A stretch of DNA of 64,000 bases from Nocardia puris (GTDB taxonomy: Bacteria > Actinomycetota > Actinomycetes > Mycobacteriales > Mycobacteriaceae), in assembly GCF_003315035.1 (NCBI RefSeq), contig NZ_QNRE01000011.1, positions 62,001 to 126,000 on the forward strand, in the 5' to 3' direction. The notes beneath the pieces are model-generated. The model saw nothing but the letters and a program-made list of their open reading frames with translations, ran no database searches and was not told where the DNA came from. The position numbers and the translations under genes are program-made. Positions within the stretch are counted from its first letter, which is position 1. Every line of letters starts with the position of its first letter. Positions 11,529 to 18,777 of the stretch are shown piece by piece.

Positions 11529-11618
11529 ATGGATCCGAAGCTGCTGCCCGGCGCGAGCGACGGGCCCGGAGGAGGCATCGTGCGTAACCACGCAGGGCAC
11601 CGGGAGCGCCGAAATGGA
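11529..11618 (+). other. 29-codon bridging mini-ORF before panC
   Basis: An ATG follows the stop of the DUF2520 gene without a gap. Its frame (MDPKLLPGASDGPGGGIVRN onward) ends in a TAA that overlaps the panC ATG, reading ATGGATAA. The geometry fits translational coupling. I cannot tell whether the peptide itself is functional. Confidence 0.3.
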
Positions 11619-12558
11619 TAAACGAGCGTATCGACCCGGCGAACTCACCGTGCACCACGATCCCGCCGTCGTCGCCTCCGTGGCGAAGGCGTTGCGTTCG
11701 GTCGGGCGCACCATCGGCTTGGTGCCCACCATGGGCGCGCTGCACGAGGGCCACCTGGAGATCGTGCGCCGCGCCAAGCGCACCAATCAGGTCGTGATCG
11801 TCTCGATCTTCGTCAACCCGCTGCAATTCGGCGCGAACGAGGATCTGGACAAGTACCCGCGCACCCTCGACGCCGACGTGGCGCTGCTGCGCGCCGAGGG
11901 CGTGGACCTGGTGTTCGCGCCCAGCGTGTCGGACATGTACCCCGACGGCCCGCGCACCACCGTGCACCCCGGCCCGCTCGGCGCCGAACTCGAAGGCGCC
12001 AGCCGCCCCACGCATTTCGCGGGCATGCTGACGGTGGTGGCCAAGCTGTTCCAGATCACCCGCCCGAGCGAGGCGTTCTTCGGCGAGAAGGACTACCAGC
12101 AGCTCACGCTGATCCGGGAGATGGTGCGCGATCTGAACTTCGACCTGAAGATCGTCCCGATCCCGACCGTACGCGAGGCCGACGGGCTCGCCCTCTCCTC
12201 CCGCAACCGCTATCTCGATGCGGCGCAACGGGAAACGGCGCTGACTCTCTCGGCGGCGCTGGCCGCGGGCAGGCACGCGGGCGGCCTCGGCGGCCCGAGC
12301 GTGCTGGCCGCCGCCCGCGCGGTGCTCGACACCGCGCCCGGCCTCGACCTCGACTACCTGGAGCTGCGCTCCTCGACCCTGGGCCCCGCGCCCGAATCCG
12401 GCAACGCCCGGCTGCTGGTGGCGGCCAAGGTCGGCGCCACCCGGCTCATCGACAACGCCGCGATCACCCTGGGCGCGCCGATCGACGGCCACCCGAACCT
12501 CGCGGTCCAGCCGGAACCGGCGGTGTCCGAGCCCGCCCCGAACCCTCACGCTTCCTGA
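11614..12558 (+). CDS. panC: pantothenate synthetase
   Basis: It ligates pantoate and beta-alanine with ATP to form pantothenate. The 314-residue product has the nucleotidyltransferase HIGH-like motif VPTMGALHEGHLEIVRRA near residue 35 and the KMSKS-like LSSRNRYL near residue 195. FVNPLQFGANEDLDKYPRT and EKDYQQLTLIREMV are also present. The ATG at 11614 has a weak GGGAG upstream. It is followed 14 bases later by panD, which supplies beta-alanine, so the two consecutive steps are co-transcribed. Confidence 0.96.
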   Translation: MDKRAYRPGELTVHHDPAVVASVAKALRSVGRTIGLVPTMGALHEGHLEIVRRAKRTNQVVIVSIFVNPLQFGANEDLDKYPRTLDADVALLRAEGVDLVFAPSVSDMYPDGPRTTVHPGPLGAELEGASRPTHFAGMLTVVAKLFQITRPSEAFFGEKDYQQLTLIREMVRDLNFDLKIVPIPTVREADGLALSSRNRYLDAAQRETALTLSAALAAGRHAGGLGGPSVLAAARAVLDTAPGLDLDYLELRSSTLGPAPESGNARLLVAAKVGATRLIDNAAITLGAPIDGHPNLAVQPEPAVSEPAPNPHAS

Positions 12559-12572
12559 GAAAGGCGACGAAG

Positions 12573-12992
12573 ATGTTGCGCACCATGATGAAGTCCAAGA
12601 TCCACCGCGCCACCGTGACCCACGCCGACCTGCACTACGTCGGCTCGGTGACCGTCGACCAGGATCTGCTGGACGCCGCCGACCTGCTCGAGGGCGAACA
12701 GGTCTGCATCGTCGACATCGACAACGGCGCCCGCCTGGAGACCTACGTGATCGCGGGGGAGCGCGGCTCCGGCGTCATCGGCATCAACGGCGCCGCCGCG
12801 CACCTGGTGCACCCCGGTGACCTGGTGATCCTCATCGCCTACGGGATGATGAACGAGCGGGAGATCGCCGAGTACGACCCCAAGGTGGTCTTCGTCGACG
12901 AGCGCAACCGCCCCGTCGAACTGGGCTCCGATCCGGCGCACGCCCCCGAGGGATCGGGGCTCACCTCCCCGCGCTCGCTGACCTTCGCCTAG
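12573..12992 (+). CDS. panD: aspartate 1-decarboxylase
   Basis: This pyruvoyl enzyme makes beta-alanine from aspartate. The self-cleavage site Gly24-Ser25 lies in HYVGSVTVD, so Ser25 becomes the pyruvoyl group. Other conserved parts are NGARLETYVI, GINGAAAHLVHPGDLVILIAY and the KVVFVDERN strand. The protein has 139 residues, matching the mycobacterial enzyme, which has a longer flexible C-terminal tail than that of E. coli. It lies between panC and coaX. Confidence 0.97.
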   Translation: MLRTMMKSKIHRATVTHADLHYVGSVTVDQDLLDAADLLEGEQVCIVDIDNGARLETYVIAGERGSGVIGINGAAAHLVHPGDLVILIAYGMMNEREIAEYDPKVVFVDERNRPVELGSDPAHAPEGSGLTSPRSLTFA

Positions 12993-13014
12993 CGCGGGCA
13001 CGGATCGGGGAGCA

Positions 13015-13809
13015 ATGCTGCTGACCATCGACGTCCGTACCACCAGCATCGAGCTCGGCCTGTTCGCGGGCAGCGGCTCGCACGCGCGGCTGGCCCGGCA
13101 CTGGCGGATGCACACCAATCCGCTGATGACCGCCGACGAGTTCGCCATGCACGTGCGCGGATTGGTCGGCTCGGAACTGGACACCGTGGTGGGCGTCGCG
13201 GCGCTGTCCACGGTGCCGCCGGTGCTGCGCGAATTGCGCGCCATGCTGGCCAAGTATTGGGCGCACGTGCCGCACGTGGTGGTGGAACCCGGTGTGCGCA
13301 CCGGAATTCCGCTGCTGGTGGACAATCCGAAAGAGATCGGCGCCGACCGGATCGTGAATGCCCTTGCGGCGCATCAGCGTTTCTCCTCGGCGGCGATCGT
13401 GGTGGATTTCGGCACCGCCACCATCGTGGACCTGGTCTCGGCCAAGGGCGAATTCCTCGGCGGCGTGATCGCGCCCGGCGTGGCCATTTCCGGTGAGGCG
13501 TTGATCGAACGCGCCGCGCTGCGCCGCGTGGAATTGGCGCGCCCGCGTTCGGTGCTCGGCAAGAACACCGTGGAGGCCATCCAGTCCGGCGCCGTATTCG
13601 GGTTCGCCGGTCTGGTGGACGGCGTGATCGACCGCATTCGCGACGAGTTCGACGCATTCGCCGGCGACGACGTCGCGGTGGTGGCCACCGGCATCAGCGC
13701 GCCGCTGATCGTGCCGGAGTCCGAGACCGTCGAACACCACGAGCCGCACCTCACGCTGACCGGCCTGCGGCTGGTCTACGAGCGCAATCTCGCGCGCAAG
13801 CGGGCGTAG
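13015..13809 (+). CDS. coaX: type III pantothenate kinase
   Basis: It phosphorylates pantothenate, the first committed step toward CoA, and belongs to the ASKHA fold. The 264 residues contain EPGVRTGIPLLVDNPKEIGA and DRIVNALAA. They also contain VDFGTATIVDLVSAKGEFLG and GKNTVEAIQSGAVFGFAGLV. The N-terminal phosphate-binding loop reads DVRTTSIELGLF. Many family members have DVGNT there and the M. tuberculosis protein has DVRNT, so the Asn is Thr here. Type III enzymes escape CoA feedback inhibition. It ends the pan cluster. Confidence 0.95.
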   Translation: MLLTIDVRTTSIELGLFAGSGSHARLARHWRMHTNPLMTADEFAMHVRGLVGSELDTVVGVAALSTVPPVLRELRAMLAKYWAHVPHVVVEPGVRTGIPLLVDNPKEIGADRIVNALAAHQRFSSAAIVVDFGTATIVDLVSAKGEFLGGVIAPGVAISGEALIERAALRRVELARPRSVLGKNTVEAIQSGAVFGFAGLVDGVIDRIRDEFDAFAGDDVAVVATGISAPLIVPESETVEHHEPHLTLTGLRLVYERNLARKRA

Positions 13810-13873
13810 GGCCGCGGAAAATGGGGCGAGGGTCACGTGGGCGCCGGGCTTCCGCATCCGGAAAGCGCGCTGA

Positions 13874-13879
13874 TACACT
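13874..13879 (+). promoter_or_regulatory. -10 element of a leaderless transcript for the cysteine leader peptide
   Basis: TACACT lies exactly seven bases before the GTG at 13887. In mycolate actinobacteria transcription usually begins about seven bases after the -10 hexamer, so the mRNA would begin at the start codon and be leaderless. Confidence 0.6.
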
Positions 13880-13886
13880 CGGCCGC

Positions 13887-13928
13887 GTGACATCGCGCGT
13901 GCGTACCCGGGAGTGTTGTCGAGGCTGA
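13887..13928 (+). CDS. cysteine-rich leader peptide (leaderless uORF)
   Basis: This short ORF encodes VTSRVRTRECCRG, with two adjacent cysteine codons just before the stop. It opens a presumed leaderless transcript. It sits about 65 bases ahead of the cysteine dioxygenase start. Short leaderless ORFs ending in runs of Cys codons are known attenuators of sulfur genes in mycobacteria. Here the Cys codons overlap the first arm of a set of mutually exclusive RNA stems. The peptide probably acts only in cis, through ribosome stalling when Cys-tRNA is scarce. Confidence 0.75.
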   Translation: MTSRVRTRECCRG

Positions 13929-13967
13929 CTAGGCCTCGACCGATCGAGGCCGCCCCTAGGCCCTCGA
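13918..13967 (+). promoter_or_regulatory. four-segment attenuator-like RNA stems
   Basis: Four segments can pair in alternative ways. Segment 1 is GTCGAGGC at 13918-13925, segment 2 is GCCTCGAC at 13933-13940 (inside GGCCTCGA at 13932-13939), segment 3 is TCGAGGCC at 13944-13951 and segment 4 is CCTCGA at 13962-13967. Stems 1:2 and 3:4 exclude stem 2:3. Segment 1 overlaps the last Cys, Arg and Gly codons of the leader ORF, so ribosome position decides which stem forms. Confidence 0.65.
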
Positions 13968-13994
13968 CCGTCACGAACTCCTGGAGATGCGCTG

Positions 13995-14594
13995 ATGCGT
14001 TCTTCTGTCATTTCCCTCGATTCCGCGCGCACCACCCTGTCGGCCACCCCGCCGCTGCACCGCGCCGTAGCGCCCACCTTGCCCACCCGCCTGCGTCCCG
14101 CCGATCTGCTCCGGCTGACCGACGAGGGCGCCGAGGACGTGCTGGCCGGCCGGTACGACCACCTGCTGCCCACCGGCGGCAGCTGGCCCGTCGACGAGCG
14201 CTGGGCCACCCGGCTGCTCACCGACGACGAGGTCGACGTCTGGCTGATCAGCTGGACGCCGGGTAAATCCACCGAACTGCACGACCACGCCGGATCGCTG
14301 GGCGCGCTCACCGTGCTCAGCGGCGCGCTGTCCGAATACCGTTGGAACGGCAGGGAATTGCGCAATCGCACCCTGTCGGCCGGCGATCAGGCATCCTTCC
14401 CCATCGGCTGGGTGCACGACGTGGAACGCGCCCCCGCCGCCGTCGTCGAATCCACCGGCCCGCTCGAGCCGACGCTCAGCGTGCACGCCTACTCCCCGCC
14501 GCTCACGGCCATGTCGTATTACGAGGTCACCGGCCACGGCACCCTGCGGCGCACCCGAACCGTCCTCACCGACCAGCCCGAAGGTGATATCTGA
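13995..14594 (+). CDS. cysteine dioxygenase family protein
   Basis: This is a cupin that probably oxidises L-cysteine to cysteine sulfinate with Fe(II) and O2. The 199-residue protein has the cupin motif as STELHDHAGSLGALTVLSGA (His ligands in HDH) and GWVHDVERA (third His). The C-terminal YSPPLTAMSYYEV matches bacterial CDO. The start is the ATG at 13995, with GGAG at 13983-13986. Its stop overlaps the start of the rhodanese gene. The Cys-codon leader upstream implies control by cysteine supply. Confidence 0.85.
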   Translation: MRSSVISLDSARTTLSATPPLHRAVAPTLPTRLRPADLLRLTDEGAEDVLAGRYDHLLPTGGSWPVDERWATRLLTDDEVDVWLISWTPGKSTELHDHAGSLGALTVLSGALSEYRWNGRELRNRTLSAGDQASFPIGWVHDVERAPAAVVESTGPLEPTLSVHAYSPPLTAMSYYEVTGHGTLRRTRTVLTDQPEGDI

Positions 14595-15025
14595 TGAGCC
14601 GTTTGACCATCGATCAGATGCTCGACGACGCCCGCGCCCGACTCGACCGGATCTACGCGTTCGAGGTGCCCCAGGCGCTCGCGCGGGGCGCGATCCTGGT
14701 CGACATCCGCCCGCAGGCCCAGCGCGACCGCGAGGGCACGCTGCCCGGCGCGCTGGTGATCGAGCGGAATGTGCTGGAATGGCGCCTCGACCCGTCGAGT
14801 TCGGCGCGCCTGGCGCTGGCCGCCGATCACGACGTGGAATGGATCATCGTCTGCTCCGAGGGCTACACCTCCAGCCTGGCCGCCGCCTCGCTGCAACTGC
14901 TCGGCCTGCACCGGGCCACCGACCTCGTCGGCGGCTATCAGGCGCTCAAGGCCGCGGGTCTGCTCACCGTCGCCAGTGGCGCGCCGCACTTCGCCCGCGA
15001 GGTGACCGCGCTGGCCTCGCTGTAA
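14594..15025 (+). CDS. single-domain rhodanese-like sulfurtransferase
   Basis: The ATG at 14594 overlaps the CDO stop (TGATG). The 143-residue protein is one rhodanese domain with VDIRPQAQRDREGTLPGALV and the active-site loop CSEGYTSS, where Cys87 is the likely persulfide carrier. GGYQALKAAGL is the conserved C-terminal part. Such enzymes move sulfane sulfur to thiols or cyanide. Pairing with CDO behind a cysteine leader suggests a small sulfur-disposal operon. Confidence 0.85.
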   Translation: MSRLTIDQMLDDARARLDRIYAFEVPQALARGAILVDIRPQAQRDREGTLPGALVIERNVLEWRLDPSSSARLALAADHDVEWIIVCSEGYTSSLAAASLQLLGLHRATDLVGGYQALKAAGLLTVASGAPHFAREVTALASL

Positions 15026-15077
15026 TCCCCTCGACGCTTCCATCTCGAATTACCCGGTAAACCAACAGCTTTCGACT

Positions 15078-15110
15078 ACCGGTCGCGGTTCGCCCGGAAC
15101 CGCGACCGGT
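15078..15110 (+). terminator. perfect 14-bp stem-loop after the CDO-rhodanese operon
   Basis: ACCGGTCGCGGTTC (15078-15091) and its exact reverse complement (15097-15110) flank a five-base loop. It lies 50 bases after the rhodanese stop. No strong U-tract follows, which is common for terminators in this group. Confidence 0.65.
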
Positions 15111-15217
15111 GCGTCGTGTCCGGGCAAGGGCTCCGGAATCGATGCGGATTCGTTACCGCGGGGCGGGGTGCGGGCGGCTCGCAAAAGGATTTCCGGTGCA
15201 CGCTAGGGTTAGCGGAT

Positions 15218-16747
15218 GTGAGCACCTCGAACACGCCCCCAGCACGCCCCGCCGCGGAAGTCGACGACGTTCCGGAGCAGATGCGGATTCGCCGGGAGAA
15301 GCGTGAGCGGCTGCTCGAAGCCGGCTCCGAGGCATACCCCGTCGTCGTCGCGCGCACCCACACCCTGGCCGAGATCCGCGCCGCGCACCCCGATCTGGCG
15401 CCGGACACCGCGACCGGCGAGCAGGTGGGTGTGGCGGGCCGCGTCATATTCCTGCGCAATACCGGCAAACTGTGCTTCGCCATGCTCCAGGAGGGCGACG
15501 GCACCAAGTTGCAGGTCATGATCAGCCTGAACGGTGTGGGCGCCGACGCGCTGGCGTCGTGGAAGTCCGATGTGGACCTGGGCGACTTCGTCTTCGTGCA
15601 CGGTGAGGTCATCTCCTCGCGCACCGGGGAATTGAGCGTGATGGCCGATTCCTGGTCGATGGCGGCCAAGGCGCTGCGCCCGCTGCCGGTGGCGCACAAA
15701 GAGCTCAGCGAGGAGTCGCGGGTCCGCCAGCGCTATGTCGATCTGATCGTGCGGCCCGAGGCCAGGGAAATGGCCCGCAACCGCGTGCGGGTGGTGCGCG
15801 CGCTGCGCAACGCGCTGGAGCGCCGCGGCTTCCTCGAGGTGGAGACGCCGATGCTACAGACGCTGCACGGCGGCGCCGCGGCCCGGCCGTTCGTCACCCA
15901 TTCCAACGCCCTCGATATGGACCTCTACCTGCGCATCGCGCCGGAGTTGTTCCTGAAGCGCTGCGTGGTCGGCGGTATCGAGAAGGTCTTCGAGATCAAC
16001 CGGAACTTCCGCAACGAAGGCGCCGACTCCACGCATTCGCCCGAGTTCGCAATGCTGGAAACCTACGAGGCCTACGGCACCTACGACGACTCGGCGAAGA
16101 TGATCCGGGAATTGGTGCAGGAAGTGGCGCAGGAGGCCTTCGGCACGCAGGTCGTGACGCTCGCCGACGGCACCGAATACGATCTCGGCGGCGAGTGGGC
16201 GACCGTCGAGATGTACCCCTCGTTGTCGGATGCGCTCGGCGTCGAGGTCACCCCGGAAACGTCTGTCGCGGAATTGCGTGCGCTCGCCGATCGCACTGGA
16301 CTGGAAATTCCCGAAGGCAAGGGCTATGGTCACGGCAAGCTGGTCGAAGAACTCTGGGAGCACGCATACGGAGACAAGCTCTACGCACCGACTTTCGTGC
16401 GCGACTTCCCGGTCGAGACCTCCCCGCTGACGCGGCAGCATCGCAGCAAACCCGGCGTCACGGAGAAGTGGGACCTGTATGTTCGCGGCTTCGAGTTGGC
16501 CACGGGCTATTCGGAGTTGGTGGATCCGGTGATCCAGCGCGAGCGGTTCGTCGACCAGGCCAGGCTGGCCGCGCAGGGCGACGACGAGGCAATGGTCCTG
16601 GACGAGGACTTCCTCGCCGCGATGGAGCACGGCATGCCGCCGACGACGGGAACCGGCATGGGAATCGACCGGTTGTTGATGGCGCTGACGGGTTTGGGAA
16701 TCCGCGAAACGATACTGTTCCCAATTGTGCGTCCGGTCACTCGCTGA
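15218..16747 (+). CDS. lysS: lysyl-tRNA synthetase, class II
   Basis: It charges tRNA-Lys. I chose the GTG at 15218 (VSTSNTPPARPAAEV), because the protein aligns from there with the usual N-terminal region. A TAGGGT at 15204-15209 makes a leaderless start likely, and there is no Shine-Dalgarno sequence. The product has 509 residues. The N-terminal OB-fold covers about residues 65-170. Class II motif 2 is FRNEGADSTHSPEF and motif 3 is GTGMGIDRLLM near the C-terminus. It stands alone between the sulfur operon and lsr2. Confidence 0.96.
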   Translation: MSTSNTPPARPAAEVDDVPEQMRIRREKRERLLEAGSEAYPVVVARTHTLAEIRAAHPDLAPDTATGEQVGVAGRVIFLRNTGKLCFAMLQEGDGTKLQVMISLNGVGADALASWKSDVDLGDFVFVHGEVISSRTGELSVMADSWSMAAKALRPLPVAHKELSEESRVRQRYVDLIVRPEAREMARNRVRVVRALRNALERRGFLEVETPMLQTLHGGAAARPFVTHSNALDMDLYLRIAPELFLKRCVVGGIEKVFEINRNFRNEGADSTHSPEFAMLETYEAYGTYDDSAKMIRELVQEVAQEAFGTQVVTLADGTEYDLGGEWATVEMYPSLSDALGVEVTPETSVAELRALADRTGLEIPEGKGYGHGKLVEELWEHAYGDKLYAPTFVRDFPVETSPLTRQHRSKPGVTEKWDLYVRGFELATGYSELVDPVIQRERFVDQARLAAQGDDEAMVLDEDFLAAMEHGMPPTTGTGMGIDRLLMALTGLGIRETILFPIVRPVTR

Positions 16748-16850
16748 GGTAACTTGGATCTCGTCTTGGAAATTTCCGAATTCGGGGTATTCTTGCCTCG
16801 GGTAATCGGCCTGGAGGCGGGTCGCACGATTTCGAGAGGACGTTCATCTC

Positions 16851-17210
16851 ATGGCAAAGAAGGTCACCGTTAGCCTGATCGACGATGTCGACGGTGAGTC
16901 CACCGCGGACGAGACCATCGAGTTCGCGATCGACGGTGTGTCGTACGAGATCGACTTGTCCGCGGCGAACGCGGCCAAGCTGCGTGACGGTCTGGAGCAG
17001 TGGGTTTCCAGCGCTCGACGGACCAGTGGCCGCCGCCGTGTGAAGACCGCCGCCGGCGCCACGACCGCGCCGAAGAGCCGGGTCTCCATCGATCGTGAAC
17101 AAAGCGCCGCAATTCGTGAGTGGGCGCGCCGTAATGGCCACAAGGTGTCGGCGCGGGGCCGTATCTCCGCCGACATCACCGAGGCTTACAACAAGGCCGC
17201 GAAGGGCTGA
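16851..17210 (+). CDS. lsr2: nucleoid-associated silencer Lsr2
   Basis: This H-NS-like bridging protein binds AT-rich DNA and silences acquired genes. The 119-residue protein has the N-terminal dimerisation domain (MAKKVTVSLIDDVDGESTAD, then FAIDGVSYEIDLS). After a basic linker comes the C-terminal DNA-binding domain with the AT-hook-like R102-G103-R104 in SARGRIS. The distance between lysS and lsr2 (103 bases) matches mycobacteria. A strong terminator follows, so it is probably monocistronic. Confidence 0.97.
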   Translation: MAKKVTVSLIDDVDGESTADETIEFAIDGVSYEIDLSAANAAKLRDGLEQWVSSARRTSGRRRVKTAAGATTAPKSRVSIDREQSAAIREWARRNGHKVSARGRISADITEAYNKAAKG

Positions 17211-17221
17211 TCGGTAAATTC

Positions 17222-17263
17222 CGCTGCCGCCCGGGCGAATCGTGCGACGCCCGGGCGGCAGCG
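17222..17263 (+). terminator. perfect 16-bp stem-loop after lsr2
   Basis: CGCTGCCGCCCGGGCG (17222-17237) and its exact complement (17248-17263) flank a ten-base loop and are followed by TCGTTTC. It lies 12 bases after the lsr2 stop. Confidence 0.85.
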
Positions 17264-17398
17264 TCGTTTCCTGGCGCGCCGCACGTCGCCACGCCGGGCC
17301 GGCGCGGTTCGATCTTGCTCGCGGGTGCCGGGGCGCGGCACCATGGAGGCTGTGCGAAGGTTGTCACTGGCGGTATGGAGAGATGAGGTATCGGCGCA

Positions 17399-18022
17399 GT
17401 GACCGGATTCGTCGGATCAGTATTGCGATTCACCGATGACTCGGGCCGCCAGCAGGAGCTGGGTCTGAGCCCGGAGCGTCAGCGCGTCACCATCGGCCGT
17501 TCCCCGCAGGCCGATCTGGCGCTGCGCTGGGACGCCGAGGTGTCCCGGCTGCACGCGGCCGTCGAGTATCTGGGCACGCACTGGACCATCGTGGACGACG
17601 GCCTGTCCACCAACGGCACGTTCATCAACGGTGAGCGACTGGTCGGCCGCCGCCGCCTGATGGACCGCGACCGCATCCGGGTGGGCACCTCGCTGCTGTC
17701 CTACCACGACTACGGCGCCGAGGCCGACGACGCGACCCGCACCTCCAGCAGTTCGGTGCCGACCCTGCGCTCGCTCACCGAGACCCAGCGCGCCGTGCTG
17801 GTCGCGCTGTGCAGGCCGTACAAGAACGGCACCGGTTTCGCCACGCCCGCGTCCAATCAGCAGATCGCCGAGGAACTGTTCCTCAGCGTCGACGCCATCA
17901 AGACCCACCTGCGCACGCTGTTCGCGAAATTCGGCGTGGAGAACCTGCCGCAGAACCAGAAGCGGGTCCGCCTGGCGGCACTGGCCATGCAGAGCGGGAT
18001 CATCTCCGAGCGCGATCTCTAG
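17399..18022 (+). CDS. FHA domain protein with C-terminal helix-turn-helix-like region
   Basis: The GTG at 17399 gives 207 residues. The N-terminal FHA domain, a phosphothreonine reader, shows VTIGRSPQADLAL, EVSRLHAAVEYLG and STNGTFING between about residues 30 and 90. The C-terminal part from LTETQRAVLVALCRPY to VDAIKTHLRTLFAKFGV resembles the winged or LuxR-like output domains of actinobacterial FHA regulators. This suggests a regulator controlled by Ser/Thr kinases. No kinase gene is nearby. Confidence 0.8.
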   Translation: MTGFVGSVLRFTDDSGRQQELGLSPERQRVTIGRSPQADLALRWDAEVSRLHAAVEYLGTHWTIVDDGLSTNGTFINGERLVGRRRLMDRDRIRVGTSLLSYHDYGAEADDATRTSSSSVPTLRSLTETQRAVLVALCRPYKNGTGFATPASNQQIAEELFLSVDAIKTHLRTLFAKFGVENLPQNQKRVRLAALAMQSGIISERDL

Positions 18023-18139
18023 GACCGTGGACGCTCGCGCATGGGCGCGAGCGTCCGGGCCATGGTCGCCCGCGCGCGATCGCGATTGACTGATATCGCC
18101 TCGCCGGGACACTCCGGCCGCAAAGTCAGGAGAGATCGC

Positions 18140-18700
18140 ATGATCGCGCTTCGTATCGCCGCCCTCGTCGCGGCCGCGCTGTCGACCGGGCTGATCGCCG
18201 GCGTCTTCTACGCCTACGCGATCTCGGTGATGCCCGCGCTCGGCGGGCTCGACGACCGGACGCTGGTGTCGGTCATGCAGAAGATCAACGTGGTGATCAT
18301 CAACCCGTGGTTCATGATCGGCTTCCTCGGCACGGTGGGTTTCAGCGCGCTGGCGGCGGCGCTGCACCTGGGCCGGGAGCATCGCGCGACGCTCGTCTGG
18401 GTCGGTATCGCCTTGGCGCTCAACGTGATCGCGTTCGCCGTGACGGTGGCGTTCAACGTGCCGCTCAACGTCGGGCTGGAGGCGGCGGGCGATCCGGGCG
18501 CCATCGCCGACCTCGCCGCAGTTCGCGCGGAGTTCGAGGCGGAGTGGGTGCGCTACAACGTGATTCGCGCGGTGCTGCACACGCTGGCCTTCCTGGTGCT
18601 GTGCGGCGCGCTGTTCGCGGCGGGCGCGCAGCAGGGGGAGCGGGCCGCGCTGCCCGCCACCGAGCCGGTTCCGGCGCACAGCGCGAACCAGTTCCAGTAG
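18140..18700 (+). CDS. DUF1772 family membrane protein
   Basis: The ATG at 18140 follows AGGAGAG (18128-18134). The 186-residue protein has four predicted membrane helices. The first contains ALVAAALSTGLIAGVFYAYA, and the family's VMQKINVVIINPWFM and YNVIRAVLHTLAFLVL segments are present. Members are often called anthrone oxygenase-like, but for this isolated gene no substrate can be proposed. It is transcribed in line with the FHA gene and the secreted lipase gene. Confidence 0.75.
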   Translation: MIALRIAALVAAALSTGLIAGVFYAYAISVMPALGGLDDRTLVSVMQKINVVIINPWFMIGFLGTVGFSALAAALHLGREHRATLVWVGIALALNVIAFAVTVAFNVPLNVGLEAAGDPGAIADLAAVRAEFEAEWVRYNVIRAVLHTLAFLVLCGALFAAGAQQGERAALPATEPVPAHSANQFQ

Positions 18701-18737
18701 TCGGCTCGCCGAAACCGTGCCATCTGGGACAGTGCTC

Positions 18738-18775
18738 GAGTTACCTTTCTGGAACAGGTTTCAGAAAGGTAACTC
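18738..18775 (+). promoter_or_regulatory. 38-base inverted repeat covering the ribosome binding site of the lipase gene
   Basis: GAGTTACCTTTCT (18738-18750) and its perfect complement (18763-18775) flank 12 bases that can extend the stem further with one G-U pair. The right arm contains the likely Shine-Dalgarno AGAAAGG, eight bases before the ATG at 18778. The site could be an RNA hairpin hiding the ribosome binding site, or a DNA operator. Confidence 0.6.
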
Positions 18776-18777
18776 CC

